A stretch of 64,000 bases of DNA from Syntrophotaleaceae bacterium (GTDB lineage Bacteria; Desulfobacterota; Desulfuromonadia; Desulfuromonadales; Syntrophotaleaceae), in NCBI GenBank assembly GCA_041390365.1, contig JAWKQB010000003.1, positions 248,001 through 312,000 of the forward strand, in the 5' to 3' direction. Numbering within the stretch: the stretch's first letter is position 1; every line of letters starts with the position of its first letter. A model generated the notes under the pieces. It saw nothing but the letters and a program-made list of their open reading frames with translations, was not told where the DNA came from and made no database searches. The position numbers were made by a program, and so were the translations under genes. Below, piece by piece: positions 26,647 to 36,080 of this stretch.

Positions 26647-27942
26647 ATGGCAAATGTTGTAATTGTCGGCGCCCAGTGGGGCGACGAAGGAAAAGGCAAA
26701 GTCGTCGACATCTACACGGAATACGCCGACGAGGTGGTCCGTTTTCAGGGGGGCAACAATGCCGGTCACACCCTGGTGGTCGGCAGCGAGAAAACCGTAC
26801 TGCACCTGATCCCCTCGGGAATCCTGCATGAAGGCAAACGCTGCCTGATCGGCAATGGCGTGGTCATCGACCCCAAAGTCTTCCTGCAGGAGATCGAACA
26901 GCTTAAAAAACGTGGCTATCTGAAAGATGACCGGCAACTGATCATCGACGGCAACGCCCATGTCATCATGCCCTATCACAAAGCCATCGACATCGCCCGC
27001 GAAAGCAGGTCCGGCGCCAGCAAGATCGGCACCACCGGCCGGGGGATCGGTCCGACCTATGAGGACAAGGTGGGGAGGCGCGGCATCCGCATCGCCGACC
27101 TGATCAAACCCGATACCTTTGCCCGGAAAGTGAAAGAAATGCTGCCGGAGAAAAACTTCCTTCTCGAGCATTATCTCAACGATAAACCGCTCGACGAAGA
27201 AGCGATTATCCAGGAGTACGAGGCCTATGGGAGGGAACTCGCCAAGTATGTGGACAACACTTCATTGCTGATCAACCGCAGCATGGCCGCCGGGTGCAAC
27301 GTGCTTTTCGAGGGGGCCCAGGGCAGCCTGCTCGATATCGACCACGGCACCTATCCTTATGTCACCTCTTCCTCGACGGTCGCCGGCGGCGCCTGCATCG
27401 GCACCGGAGTCGGGCCCCGCTTTCTGGACGAAGTCATCGGCATTGCCAAGGCTTATGTCACCCGCGTTGGCGAAGGCCCTTTCCCGACCGAACTGACCGA
27501 TGAAATGGGCGACAAGCTGCGCCGGGAAGGGCATGAATTCGGGTCCACCACGGGCCGCCCCCGCCGCACCGGCTGGTTCGATGCCGTCGCTTTGCGGGAC
27601 GCGGTGCGGGCCAGCGGCATGACCGGACTGGCGATTACCAAGATGGATGTCCTCAACGACCTGGAGACCATCAAGATCTGTACGGCCTATGCCTATCGGG
27701 GCGACCTGCTGGAGGAGTTTCCGAAGGAACTCGACACCCTGAAGGAATGCACTCCCGTTTTCGAGGAAATGCCCGGCTGGCAATGCGACATCACGGAAGC
27801 GCGCACCTACGAGGAACTGCCCGAGCGGGCGCGGGCCTATCTGCGGAAGCTGGAGGAGGTGACCGGCTGCCCGGTGATTCTGGTTTCCGTCGGCCCTCGC
27901 CGGGATCAGACCATTCAGCTGCGGAATCCGTTTCAGAAGTAA
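26647..27942 (+). CDS. purA: Adenylosuccinate synthetase
   Basis: A 431-residue enzyme that joins IMP and aspartate with GTP in AMP synthesis. Family motifs: the N-terminal P-loop-like GAQWGDEGKGKVVD (residues 8-21), the GNNAGHT segment, and the loop GSTTGRPRRTGWFD. Length and both ends agree with the family. The ATG at 26647 follows AGGAGAGAA. A likely terminator follows, so the hisZ-purA operon ends here. Confidence 0.97.
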   Translation: MANVVIVGAQWGDEGKGKVVDIYTEYADEVVRFQGGNNAGHTLVVGSEKTVLHLIPSGILHEGKRCLIGNGVVIDPKVFLQEIEQLKKRGYLKDDRQLIIDGNAHVIMPYHKAIDIARESRSGASKIGTTGRGIGPTYEDKVGRRGIRIADLIKPDTFARKVKEMLPEKNFLLEHYLNDKPLDEEAIIQEYEAYGRELAKYVDNTSLLINRSMAAGCNVLFEGAQGSLLDIDHGTYPYVTSSSTVAGGACIGTGVGPRFLDEVIGIAKAYVTRVGEGPFPTELTDEMGDKLRREGHEFGSTTGRPRRTGWFDAVALRDAVRASGMTGLAITKMDVLNDLETIKICTAYAYRGDLLEEFPKELDTLKECTPVFEEMPGWQCDITEARTYEELPERARAYLRKLEEVTGCPVILVSVGPRRDQTIQLRNPFQK

Positions 27943-27961
27943 AGGCGGGAAAAGGTCGGGA

Positions 27962-27992
27962 ACCTTGAAAATGTTTGATTTTCAGGTATTTT
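27962..27992 (+). terminator. Possible intrinsic terminator after purA
   Basis: ACCTTGAAAAT pairs with ATTTTCAGGT with one bulged base, five-base loop, followed by ATTTTGTT. Confidence 0.5.
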
Positions 27993-28032
27993 GTTAATTA
28001 TTCCCAACCCTCGGAAAAAATAAAAAAAGGGG

Positions 28033-28061
28033 TTGACTCTTTTTGGCCGATTCAGTATAAA
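28033..28061 (+). promoter_or_regulatory. Sigma-70 promoter of the tRNA pair
   Basis: TTGACT, exactly 17 bases, TATAAA, ending 19 bases before the tRNA-Lys gene. One of the best promoter matches in the window. Confidence 0.8.
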
Positions 28062-28080
28062 GGCATTCCGTTGTGAGCGA

Positions 28081-28156
28081 GAGCCGCTAGCTCAGTAGGT
28101 AGAGCATCTGACTTTTAATCAGATGGTCGTTGGTTCGATCCCAACGCGGCTCACCA
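28081..28156 (+). tRNA. tRNA-Lys (anticodon TTT)
   Basis: A full cloverleaf can be drawn. The acceptor arms are GAGCCGC and GCGGCTC, the anticodon stem is TCTGA/TCAGA with loop CTTTTAA (anticodon TTT), and the T arm contains GGTTCGATCC. The CCA end is encoded (28154-28156). Confidence 0.97.
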
Positions 28157-28161
28157 GTTAA

Positions 28162-28239
28162 GTCCCTATCGTCTAGCCCGGCCCAGGACACCGGCCTTTC
28201 ACGCCGGCGACGGGGGTTCGAATCCCCCTGGGGACGCCA
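28162..28239 (+). tRNA. tRNA-Glu (anticodon TTC)
   Basis: Acceptor arms GTCCCTA and TGGGGAC, anticodon stem CCGGC/GCCGG with loop CTTTCAC (anticodon TTC), T arm with GGGTTCGAATCCCC, encoded CCA. It starts 5 bases after tRNA-Lys, so both come from one transcript. Confidence 0.96.
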
Positions 28240-28248
28240 ACAACAACA

Positions 28249-28283
28249 CAGCCCCATTACCCCCCAGGTGATGGGGCTGTTTC
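28249..28283 (+). terminator. Terminator of the tRNA transcript
   Basis: CAGCCCCAT pairs with ATGGGGCTG (nine perfect pairs), followed by TTTCCGTTT. Confidence 0.75.
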
Positions 28284-28322
28284 CGTTTGACCGCCCGCTT
28301 TTTTCATCCGGCGAAGCTGACC

Positions 28323-28775
28323 ATGGCGACCGACCACAAGATAGTGGAAATCTTCAGCGACGGAGCCTGTTCCGGCAACCCGGGACCGGGAGGCTACGGC
28401 ACCCTCCTGCGCTGGGACGGTCATGTCAAGGAACTCTCCGGCTTCGATCCCGAAACCACCAACAACCGCATGGAACTGATGGGGGTCATCGCCGGACTCG
28501 AAGCCCTCAAGCGCCCCTGCCGGGTTCATCTCACCACCGACTCCCAATACGTCAAGAAGGGCATCACCGAATGGATTTTCGGCTGGATCCGAAAGGGCTG
28601 GAAAAACTCCAATCGGCAGGATGTCGCTAACCGCGATCTCTGGGAAAGACTGCTCGAACTGACCCGCCGGCACCAGGTGGAATGGCACTGGGTCAGAGGC
28701 CATGCCGGTCACCCGGAGAACGAACGTTGCGACGAACTGGCCCGCTCCGCCATAGCCGTCGGGCGAAAAGATTAA
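28323..28775 (+). CDS. rnhA: Ribonuclease HI
   Basis: A 150-residue enzyme that cuts the RNA strand of RNA-DNA hybrids. Catalytic acids are visible in FSDGACSGNPGPGGYG (Asp near residue 12), RMELMGVIAGLEAL (Glu), TTDSQYV (Asp) and the C-terminal HPENERCDELA (Asp), with His in the VRGHAGH loop. The ATG at 28323 gives the standard N-terminus; the frame is open upstream into the tRNA terminator region. No strong ribosome-binding site precedes it. Confidence 0.95.
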   Translation: MATDHKIVEIFSDGACSGNPGPGGYGTLLRWDGHVKELSGFDPETTNNRMELMGVIAGLEALKRPCRVHLTTDSQYVKKGITEWIFGWIRKGWKNSNRQDVANRDLWERLLELTRRHQVEWHWVRGHAGHPENERCDELARSAIAVGRKD

Positions 28776-28832
28776 AACCCGCAAGTTGCCTCCTGGACAG
28801 CGATATCTAGCTGTTTCGATTGATTTTGCAGG

Positions 28833-28861
28833 TTGGACATCCCCTCAAACTGTGTTATTCT
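28833..28861 (+). promoter_or_regulatory. Possible promoter of the nuo operon
   Basis: TTGGAC, 17 bases, TATTCT, about 110 bases before nuoA. Moderate match; spacing is ideal. Confidence 0.35.
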
Positions 28862-28969
28862 TAGGCCGGATTTTACTGATCGGGTAAAGACAGGTTTGGC
28901 CTTGCAACCTCCCGACTGTCTCGATGGCCGCCTGAAGTTCCGTTGCCACGGTTTTGCTATCTTTATTTC

Positions 28970-29419
28970 ATGAGCGCCCCCATGCCCCTGGATGGTTCCT
29001 CCATATCCTCATCCGGCCTGGCCCCCTCCATCGAGGGCCTGATCTCCCTCGGCCTTTATGCCGGGATGGCCCTTGCCCTGATCGTCTTTCTACTTCTAGC
29101 CTGCCGCCTGCTCGGTCGCAAAACAGTCTCTCCTCTTAAAGGAGCGGCCTACGAATCCGGTGTCGCCGGCAGCGGTCCGGCCTACCCGAGACAACCCGCA
29201 CCATTCTACCTTGTGGCGATTTTCTTCATCATCTTCGATATCGAAGTCGTTTTCGTCGCCTCCTGGGCCGTCGCCTACGACCTGCTGGGCTGGAACGGCT
29301 TTTTCCAGATCCTGTTTTTCATCGTTGTTCTCTTTCTCGGCCTGGTCTACCTGTGGAGCCGGGGCGGACTGGATTGGGGCCCCCGACGCCGCCATGACGA
29401 GGTAAAACAACAACCATGA
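28970..29419 (+). CDS. nuoA: NADH-quinone oxidoreductase subunit A
   Basis: A 149-residue membrane subunit of complex I with three helices (about residues 22-47, 82-105 and 108-128). The family signature YLVAIFFIIFDIEVVF is present, carrying the conserved acidic residues of the membrane arm near the quinone cavity, preceded by YESGVAGSGPA. The ATG at 28970 is chosen for length; it lacks a clear ribosome-binding site, and a second ATG lies four codons later. First gene of the nuo operon; the stop overlaps the nuoBCD start (ATGA). Confidence 0.93.
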   Translation: MSAPMPLDGSSISSSGLAPSIEGLISLGLYAGMALALIVFLLLACRLLGRKTVSPLKGAAYESGVAGSGPAYPRQPAPFYLVAIFFIIFDIEVVFVASWAVAYDLLGWNGFFQILFFIVVLFLGLVYLWSRGGLDWGPRRRHDEVKQQP

Positions 29420-31794
29420 ACAACGAACTGCCGCCCAACATCATCCTCACCACTCTGGACGACGCCATCAACTGGGGCCGCAAGAACAGCCTCTGGCCGA
29501 TGTTTTTCGGCCTTTCCTGCTGTTTTGTCGAAATGATGACCAGCATGACCCCTCTCTTCGACCTGGCCCGTTTCGGTGCCGAGGTCCTGCGCGGATCGCC
29601 CCGCGAGGCTGACCTGATGATCATCGCCGGTACCCCCTTCAAGAAGATGGGACCGGCCATCCTGCGCCTCTATGAACAGATGGCGAATCCCAAATGGGTC
29701 ATTTCCATGGGCAGCTGCAGCAACTCCGGCGGCATGTACGACGTCTACAGCGTCATTCAGGGCGTGAACCAGATTTTGCCGGTGGACGTCTACATCCCCG
29801 GCTGTCCCCCCCGGCCGGAAGCCTTCATCCAGGGCATTCAGCTGCTGCAGGAGAAGATCGCCCGGGAGGAGCGCCCGGCCCGCCCGGTGCTCGGCCTAAA
29901 GGGAGGCAGCGAGGGAACCGAAGTGCCCATTCTGGTCGACGGCGTCAGCAAAAGCCGCGATCCCCGGGGGCCCGGATACGGCAATGCCCCGCTCCGCGGC
30001 ACTTCGCTGCAGCATCCGCTTTTCTGGAAGAACCGCTCCGGAGACATGTGGCGGCCAACCCAGCCCAGGGTCACCTTCCCCGCCGGAACCGAAACCCTCG
30101 AGCAGCAGCTGAGCGTCCGTTTTGCCGAAAGTGCCCGCAAGGACGAAACGGCGGCGGACATGCCGACCTGGATCGTGAGCAAGGACAAGGCCTCGGACCT
30201 CCTACGGTTTTTGAAACAGGAGGCTCCCAACCGCTATCGCCGCCTGGAAGACCTGACGGCCGTCGACGAGAGCCTGCGGGCGGATCACGACTATACCCTG
30301 GTTTACCATCTGCTCTCCTTTGACGAACCCGGCTATCTGAGGATCAAGGTCCCCCTGACCGGACAGGACCCGGAAACACCTTCCATAACCGAGCTCTGGC
30401 CATCGGCCAACTGGTACGAGCGGGAAGTCTTCGACATGTTCGGCATCCGCTTTGCCGGTCATCCCGACCTGCGGCGCATCCTCATGCCGGACAACTGGCA
30501 GGGGCACCCCCTGCGCAAGGACCACCCCTACCGCGGCACGGAAATGCCGCCCTATACCCGGGACACCGCCGACAGCCTGCCGATGCGACCCGTCGACCAG
30601 TTTTTCCGGGATCGCCCGCAGGCCGGGGACGCGGAAACCATGCTGCTCAATCTCGGTCCGCAGCACACCGGCACCCATGGTGTACTGCGGATGATTCTGA
30701 AGCTCGATGGCGAAGAACTGGTCGATGTGGACGCCGATATCGGCTATCACCATCGGGCGGCCGAAAAAATGGGCGAGCGGCAAAGCTGGCATCAGTACAT
30801 CCCCTACACCGACCGTGTCGATTACCTGTCGGGCGTTCTCAACAACCTGGCCTACCTGCACAGCGTCGAAACCCTGTGCGGGGTCGAAGTTCCGCCCCGG
30901 GCCCGCTATATCCGCATCATGCTGTGCGAGCTGTTCCGCATCGCCAACCATCTCGTCTGGCTCGGCACCTATGCCCACGACATCGGTGCCATGACTCCGG
31001 TCTTCTACTGTTTCGAGCTCCGCGAGCGGATTCTGAACATTATTGAACTGGTGACCGGCGGACGCATGCACCCCGCCTGGTTCCGCATCGGCGGTCTGCC
31101 CAACGACCTTCCCGAGGGGTGGAAACAACCTGTCGATGCCTTTACCGCGAGTTTCGATCAGCGCATCGCCGAATTCGAGCGGCTGCTCACGGACGGGCCC
31201 ATCTTCCGGGCCCGCACGGAAGGGGTCGGGACCGTGACCCTGGAGCAGGCCATCGACTGGGGCTTCTCCGGACCCAATCTGCGGGGCTGCGGGCTTGCCT
31301 GGGATCTGCGCAAAACCATGCCCTACGGCGGATACGAGGAGTTCGACTTCAAGGTCGCGACAGCCACCGGCGGCGATTGTTTTGCCCGGTATCTGGTCCG
31401 GATGGAAGAACTGCGGCAGAGCCTGAGCATCGTCCGCCAGGCTGCAGCCCACATGCCGCCGGGCCGCTGGATGGTGGATGACTACCGTTATTCCTATCCG
31501 CAGCGGGAGGACGGACTGAACGATATCGAAAGCCTTATCCATCACTTCGTCAACGTCACCCGCGGGCCGTCTCCTCCGGTGGGAGAATGCTACCGGGCCA
31601 TTGAATCGAGCAAGGGCGAGTGCGGGTATTACGCCATCAGCGACGGCAAAACGGTGCCGTACCGGATGCGTATTCGCACCCCCTCCTTCCCTCACATCCA
31701 GGCAGTCTCATGGATGAGCCGGGGAGGCCTGGTCGCCGACCTGATCACCATACTCGGTTCCGTGGATTTTGTTCTTTCCGATGTGGATCGCTGA
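29416..31794 (+). CDS. nuoBCD: NADH-quinone oxidoreductase fused subunits B, C and D
   Basis: A single 792-residue frame holds three subunits of the peripheral arm. Residues about 1-155 are NuoB, with the Cys-Cys of LSCCFVEMM, GSCSNSGG and IPGCPPRPEA ligands for cluster N2. Residues about 230-385 are NuoC, with WYEREVFDMFGIRF and the HPLRKDHPYRG end. Residues about 410-792 are NuoD, with GPQHTGTHGVLR, the quinone-site GYHHRAAEK, and the C-terminal IRTPSFPHIQA. A low-conservation linker of about 70 residues separates B from C. NuoCD fusions are common, a three-way fusion is rarer but known in this bacterial group. No stop or frameshift interrupts it. Confidence 0.95.
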   Translation: MNNELPPNIILTTLDDAINWGRKNSLWPMFFGLSCCFVEMMTSMTPLFDLARFGAEVLRGSPREADLMIIAGTPFKKMGPAILRLYEQMANPKWVISMGSCSNSGGMYDVYSVIQGVNQILPVDVYIPGCPPRPEAFIQGIQLLQEKIAREERPARPVLGLKGGSEGTEVPILVDGVSKSRDPRGPGYGNAPLRGTSLQHPLFWKNRSGDMWRPTQPRVTFPAGTETLEQQLSVRFAESARKDETAADMPTWIVSKDKASDLLRFLKQEAPNRYRRLEDLTAVDESLRADHDYTLVYHLLSFDEPGYLRIKVPLTGQDPETPSITELWPSANWYEREVFDMFGIRFAGHPDLRRILMPDNWQGHPLRKDHPYRGTEMPPYTRDTADSLPMRPVDQFFRDRPQAGDAETMLLNLGPQHTGTHGVLRMILKLDGEELVDVDADIGYHHRAAEKMGERQSWHQYIPYTDRVDYLSGVLNNLAYLHSVETLCGVEVPPRARYIRIMLCELFRIANHLVWLGTYAHDIGAMTPVFYCFELRERILNIIELVTGGRMHPAWFRIGGLPNDLPEGWKQPVDAFTASFDQRIAEFERLLTDGPIFRARTEGVGTVTLEQAIDWGFSGPNLRGCGLAWDLRKTMPYGGYEEFDFKVATATGGDCFARYLVRMEELRQSLSIVRQAAAHMPPGRWMVDDYRYSYPQREDGLNDIESLIHHFVNVTRGPSPPVGECYRAIESSKGECGYYAISDGKTVPYRMRIRTPSFPHIQAVSWMSRGGLVADLITILGSVDFVLSDVDR

Positions 31795-31795
31795 G

Positions 31796-32284
31796 ATGCC
31801 GACACTGCTGCCTCCAGAAGAAATGGCCGACCTGCGACAGCGGATCGACGCCGCCCATGCCCCGCGGGAAATGATCGTCGACGTCCTGCTGGCAATCCAG
31901 GCGCGCCACCGCTGGGTCTCCGACGAAGGGGTCGAGCTGGCCGCTCGGCTACTCGGTCTTTCGCCCCTGCAGGTGGACGAGGTCGCCACCTTTTACGATA
32001 AGATCTATCGCCGCCCGGTGGGGCGGAAGGTCATTCATGTCTGCGATTCCATCTGCTGCTGGAGTCGCGGCAGCGAAGAGGTCTACCGGTACCTGCAGCA
32101 GCGACTCGACATCGCTCCGGGAGAAACCACGGAAGACGGCGTGTTTACGCTCCTTCCGACCTGCTGCCTGGGCGCTTGCGATTTGGCCCCGGCCATGCGC
32201 ATCGAAAACCGCCTCTATGGCGACCTGACTCCCGAAAAGATCGACCAGATTCTGGTCAGGGAGCGGCAGGAGGCAGGACGATGA
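31796..32284 (+). CDS. nuoE: NADH-quinone oxidoreductase subunit E
   Basis: A 162-residue thioredoxin-like subunit with one [2Fe-2S] cluster, bound by CDSIC (about residues 81-85) and CLGAC (about 121-125). It sits beside NuoF in the NADH-oxidising module. The ATG at 31796 is one base after the nuoBCD stop; the frame is open further upstream but only through nuoBCD sequence. It overlaps nuoF by ATGA. Confidence 0.93.
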   Translation: MPTLLPPEEMADLRQRIDAAHAPREMIVDVLLAIQARHRWVSDEGVELAARLLGLSPLQVDEVATFYDKIYRRPVGRKVIHVCDSICCWSRGSEEVYRYLQQRLDIAPGETTEDGVFTLLPTCCLGACDLAPAMRIENRLYGDLTPEKIDQILVRERQEAGR

Positions 32285-33546
32285 CCCAGCTTCTGTTCAA
32301 GAACCGCCAACCCGGAACAACCGTTTTCCTCGAAGGCTACCGGAAAACCGGCGGCTACGAAGGACTGAAAAAAGCCCTCGGCGAAATGACCCCGGAGGAG
32401 GTTCGCGATCTGGTCAAGTCCAGTGGTCTGCGCGGCCGCGGCGGCGCCGGTTTCGCCACGGGTGTGAAATGGTCCCTCTTTCCGGCAGATGCCACCGGTG
32501 AGAAATACCTGGTCTGCAACGGCGATGAAATGGAGCCGGGGACCTTCAAGGACCGGGCCCTGCTGGAATCGGACCCCCACCAGCTGGTGGAGGGGATGAC
32601 CATCTCCGCCTACGCCCTCAACATCCCCACCGGCTACATCTTCGTGCGCTATGCCTACGACAAGGGGCGGGCCAATCTGGAAAGGGCCATCGCCGAAGCC
32701 AGGGAAGCGGGACTGCTGGGTCGCAATATCCTGGGGACAGACTTCTGTTTTGACCTGTTCGTTCACGGCAGCGCCGGCCGCTACATCTGCGGCGAGGAGA
32801 CGGCTCTGCTCAACGGTCTGGAGGGGAAGAGGCCCAACCCCCGCTCCAAACCGCCCTTTCCGGCCGTCAAGGGGCTTTTCGCAAAACCGACCAATGTGAA
32901 CAATGTCGAAACCCTGTGCAACATCCAGCACATCGTCACAGGGGGAGCGGAATGGTTTTCGGATCTGGCCCTGACCAAAGAGGGTGCCGGGACCAAGCTG
33001 TTCTGCCTGTCCGGACACCTCAACCGCCCCGGCTGTTTCGAACTGCCCCTGGGCACCCCTCTTGGCGAGCTGGTCGAAAAGTACGGCGAAGGGGTCCGGG
33101 GAGGCCTCGGTTTCAAGGCATGCCTGCCCGGAGGGGCTTCCACCCCCTACCTGACGGCGGAGCATTTCGACACACCCATGGATTATGTTCCGCTGGAAGC
33201 GGTGAAAACCCGCCTCGGCACGGGCGGCCTGGTGGTGTTCGACGATCGCACCTGCATGGTCCGGGCGACCCTCAATCTGCAGCGATTCTTCGCCCGGGAG
33301 AGCTGCGGCTGGTGCACCCCCTGCCGTGACGGCCTGCCGATGGTCTGCTGGCTGCTGGAAAGGATCGAGATGGGCGAAGGAACCGCGGAGGATGTGGACA
33401 TGCTGCGCGGACTGCTGAAAAACATCAACGGCCGCTCCTTCTGCGCCCTGGCACTCGGCGCCATGGGACCGGTGGACGGCCTGCTGCGTCATTTCGAACA
33501 GGAAGTGGTCGATCACATCAAGCTGGGGCGCTGCCCGCTGGGATAG
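32281..33546 (+). CDS. nuoF: NADH-quinone oxidoreductase subunit F
   Basis: A 421-residue subunit that oxidises NADH and passes electrons through FMN to an iron-sulfur cluster. The NADH site is GLRGRGGAGFATGVKW (about residues 48-63), the FMN segment is ICGEETALLNGLEGKRP, and the [4Fe-4S] ligands are CGWCTPC plus a later Cys near residue 385. Slightly shorter than the enterobacterial protein. Presence of E, F and G means that this is a full NADH-linked complex, not the truncated 11-subunit form. Confidence 0.95.
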   Translation: MTQLLFKNRQPGTTVFLEGYRKTGGYEGLKKALGEMTPEEVRDLVKSSGLRGRGGAGFATGVKWSLFPADATGEKYLVCNGDEMEPGTFKDRALLESDPHQLVEGMTISAYALNIPTGYIFVRYAYDKGRANLERAIAEAREAGLLGRNILGTDFCFDLFVHGSAGRYICGEETALLNGLEGKRPNPRSKPPFPAVKGLFAKPTNVNNVETLCNIQHIVTGGAEWFSDLALTKEGAGTKLFCLSGHLNRPGCFELPLGTPLGELVEKYGEGVRGGLGFKACLPGGASTPYLTAEHFDTPMDYVPLEAVKTRLGTGGLVVFDDRTCMVRATLNLQRFFARESCGWCTPCRDGLPMVCWLLERIEMGEGTAEDVDMLRGLLKNINGRSFCALALGAMGPVDGLLRHFEQEVVDHIKLGRCPLG

Positions 33547-33562
33547 GTGTGCACCGTTTTTT

Positions 33563-33614
33563 CGTACTCGTACTTGTACGCGTGCCCGGCTTTTCGTCGT
33601 ACCGTGCGAGTACG
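33563..33614. repeat. Inverted repeat between nuoF and nuoG
   Basis: CGTACTCG (33563-33570) and CGAGTACG (33607-33614) are perfect complements about 36 bases apart, with a further GTAC-rich direct repeat in the loop. It is the only sizeable gap (143 bases) in the first half of the operon. It has no T-run, so it may stabilise or process the mRNA rather than end it. Confidence 0.5.
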
Positions 33615-33689
33615 GCAGGCAAAAACCGGGAAGAATCTCGAATGATCCTTCCAGCCTGAACAGATGGCAATGAAAGGAAATCGGCCGCC

Positions 33690-36080
33690 ATGCCGACGTT
33701 GATTATCGACAACCAGAGCATCACCGTCCCGGAGGGGACCAACGTCCTCGAGGCAGCCAAGCGGCTGGGCATCGTCATTCCCCACTTCTGCTACCACGAA
33801 GCGCTCGGGTCGGTGGGGGCATGCCGGCTCTGTGCGATGAACTTTGTGGACGGGCCGATCAAGGGGATCCAGATGTCCTGCATGGTCCCGGCCAAGGACG
33901 GCATGGTCGTGTCCACCCTCGAACCTCAGGTGGTGGAATACCGGGCCCAGGTGATCGAGTGGCTGATGCTCAACCACCCCCACGACTGCCCGGTCTGCGA
34001 CGAAGGGGGGGAATGCCAGCTCCAGGACATGACCATTGCCGGCGGCCACAGTATCCGCCGCTATACCGGCAAGAAGAAAACCTACATGAACCAGGATCTC
34101 GGTCCCTTCGTCTATCAGGAGATGAACCGCTGCATCCAATGCTACCGGTGTGTCCGCACCTATCAGGATTACTGCGGCGGCACCGATTTCGGCGTGATGG
34201 GGGTCAACCAGCGCCTCTTCTTCGGGCGATTTCGGGAGGGTCCGCTGGAAAGTCCCTTTGCCGGCAACATCACCGATGTCTGCCCTACCGGGGTTTTTAC
34301 CAGCAAGCCGTTCCGCTTCACCTCCCGCTATTGGGATCTGGAGCAGGCACCCTCCGTCTGTCCCCACTGTTCCCTGGGCTGTGCCGTGATCCCCGGCGCC
34401 CGATATCGAGAACTGCAGCGGGTCAAAGCTGGAGTCAACAGGGTAGTCAACGGCTTTTTCATCTGCGATCGGGGCCGCTACGGGTACGGCTACGTCAATC
34501 TCCCGGACCGACCGCGCTATCCGCGCATTGACGGCGATACCGTGACCTGGGAAACCGCACTGGACACCCTGGGCACCCGTCTCGCCAATCTGATCGGTCG
34601 GCACGGCTCGTCGGCAGTGGCCCTGGTCGGTTCCGGCCGGGCCAGTCTGGAAGCCAATTACCTGCTTCGGGAGTGGAGCGAGCAGCTCGGCGCCCCCGCC
34701 CCCGCCTACAGTGTGCATCCGCCAAGGGACCGGGCGGCCCGGGCAGTAGCCGCCCAGGGTGACCGCCTCAATGCCAGCCTGGCCGATGTCCGCTCCGCCG
34801 ATCTGATCGTGGTCATCGGCAGCGATCCTTTGAATGAAGGACCGGCCCTCGCCCTGGCCCTGAGGCAGGCGGTGCGCAGCGGCGGACGGGTCGTGATTTA
34901 CGATCCGCGGCCGGTCGAGTTGCCCTGTGCAGCAGAGCATCATCCCTGCCCTCCGGAAAAGCTCCCGGACCTGATTTCCGCTCTTTCCGAAACGGCATCC
35001 TCCGAAAGCTCCGATGAGGCCTTCGGAAAACTGGTTCAGGCTCTTCGTGAGGCGAAAAAACCGGTTCTCGCCGGGGGGGCGGATCTTCTTGGTGATAAAG
35101 GCCTGAATCTCCTGTTCTCAGCTGCCGAAAAACTCTCCTCTGAGGAGCGGCCGTGCCGGGTTTTCCCCCTGCTGGCTGAAGCCAACAGTTACGGCGCCGC
35201 ACTGTTGGCTGGGCAGGCTGCGACCTTCGACCAGGTCCTCTCCGGCATCGAGGAGGGACAGATTAAGGCCCTGATCTGTCTCGAAACCGATCCTCTCGAT
35301 GCCTGTCCCGATCCGCGGAGGGCCAGCCGGGCCCTTTCCGGCCTGGAGATGCTGGCCGTGTTCGATCATCTGCCGACAACCAGCGTGCGCAAAGCCGACC
35401 TGTTCCTGCCGACAACGGCCATCCAGGAAGGCAGCGGCACACTGATCAACAACGAAGGGCGCATGCTGCGCTTCGACCAGGTCTTTTCTCCGGGGCAGCC
35501 GATTCGGCAGTCGGGCGGGGGCAGCCATCCTCCCCGCATCTTCGCTGCGGCCACACCCGGCAGTCTGCCGCGTCCCGCCTGGAGTCTTCTGGCCGACCTG
35601 ATCGGCATGCCCGGTGACCTGGACGCTCTGCAGGGCAAAATCGCCGCCAGCGACCCGCGCCTGAAAGGGCTGGCCGGACTGAAAGCCGGGGAGGAAGGGC
35701 TGCGGGTCGAAACCGAAAAATCGATCCCCGGGGAAATGACTTTTCACAAGCAGACCGCTCCCGAGGGGTGGCGGCTGCTTTCCTGCCAGAATCTGTACGG
35801 CAGTGAACCTCTTGGCCGCCTGTCTCCGGCGCTGGCGCCAGTTCTGCCCGAGCTTTGGGCCTGGATCTCCCTGAAGGATGCCCGGCAACTGCAGCTTGCC
35901 GAGGGAGATTCCGTTCGCCTGACCGTTATGGGCCAGGAGTTTCAGGTGCCGGTAAGAGTTTCCGGAGATATGGCCGAAAAAATGATTATCGTGCCTCACC
36001 TGCCCGGCACGAGCCTCGAAGTCTTCCACCCCGGTACAGGTTTGGTCCCCTGCCAGGTGGAGAAAGCGAGTTCGCGATGA
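33690..36080 (+). CDS. nuoG: NADH-quinone oxidoreductase subunit G
   Basis: A 796-residue iron-sulfur subunit. The N-terminal ferredoxin-like part binds [2Fe-2S] (Cys in HFCYHEALGSVGACRLC, about residues 33-49). It is followed by CPVCDEGGECQLQD with the His-Cys3 cluster, and by CIQCYRCVRTYQDYCGG and PHCSLGC. The C-terminal half resembles a molybdopterin oxidoreductase fold without the cofactor, as in other NuoG proteins, and includes ELPCAAEHHP and TTAIQEGSGTLINNEGR. It is shorter than the roughly 900-residue enterobacterial protein. The ATG at 33690 follows AAAGGAAATC; nuoH overlaps its stop. Confidence 0.95.
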   Translation: MPTLIIDNQSITVPEGTNVLEAAKRLGIVIPHFCYHEALGSVGACRLCAMNFVDGPIKGIQMSCMVPAKDGMVVSTLEPQVVEYRAQVIEWLMLNHPHDCPVCDEGGECQLQDMTIAGGHSIRRYTGKKKTYMNQDLGPFVYQEMNRCIQCYRCVRTYQDYCGGTDFGVMGVNQRLFFGRFREGPLESPFAGNITDVCPTGVFTSKPFRFTSRYWDLEQAPSVCPHCSLGCAVIPGARYRELQRVKAGVNRVVNGFFICDRGRYGYGYVNLPDRPRYPRIDGDTVTWETALDTLGTRLANLIGRHGSSAVALVGSGRASLEANYLLREWSEQLGAPAPAYSVHPPRDRAARAVAAQGDRLNASLADVRSADLIVVIGSDPLNEGPALALALRQAVRSGGRVVIYDPRPVELPCAAEHHPCPPEKLPDLISALSETASSESSDEAFGKLVQALREAKKPVLAGGADLLGDKGLNLLFSAAEKLSSEERPCRVFPLLAEANSYGAALLAGQAATFDQVLSGIEEGQIKALICLETDPLDACPDPRRASRALSGLEMLAVFDHLPTTSVRKADLFLPTTAIQEGSGTLINNEGRMLRFDQVFSPGQPIRQSGGGSHPPRIFAAATPGSLPRPAWSLLADLIGMPGDLDALQGKIAASDPRLKGLAGLKAGEEGLRVETEKSIPGEMTFHKQTAPEGWRLLSCQNLYGSEPLGRLSPALAPVLPELWAWISLKDARQLQLAEGDSVRLTVMGQEFQVPVRVSGDMAEKMIIVPHLPGTSLEVFHPGTGLVPCQVEKASSR

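Noticed and set aside
30202..31695. A 497-codon minus-strand frame opposite nuoBCD
   Set aside because: Antisense shadow of a well-supported complex I gene; similar shadows occur opposite nuoF, nuoG, nuoL and nuoM.
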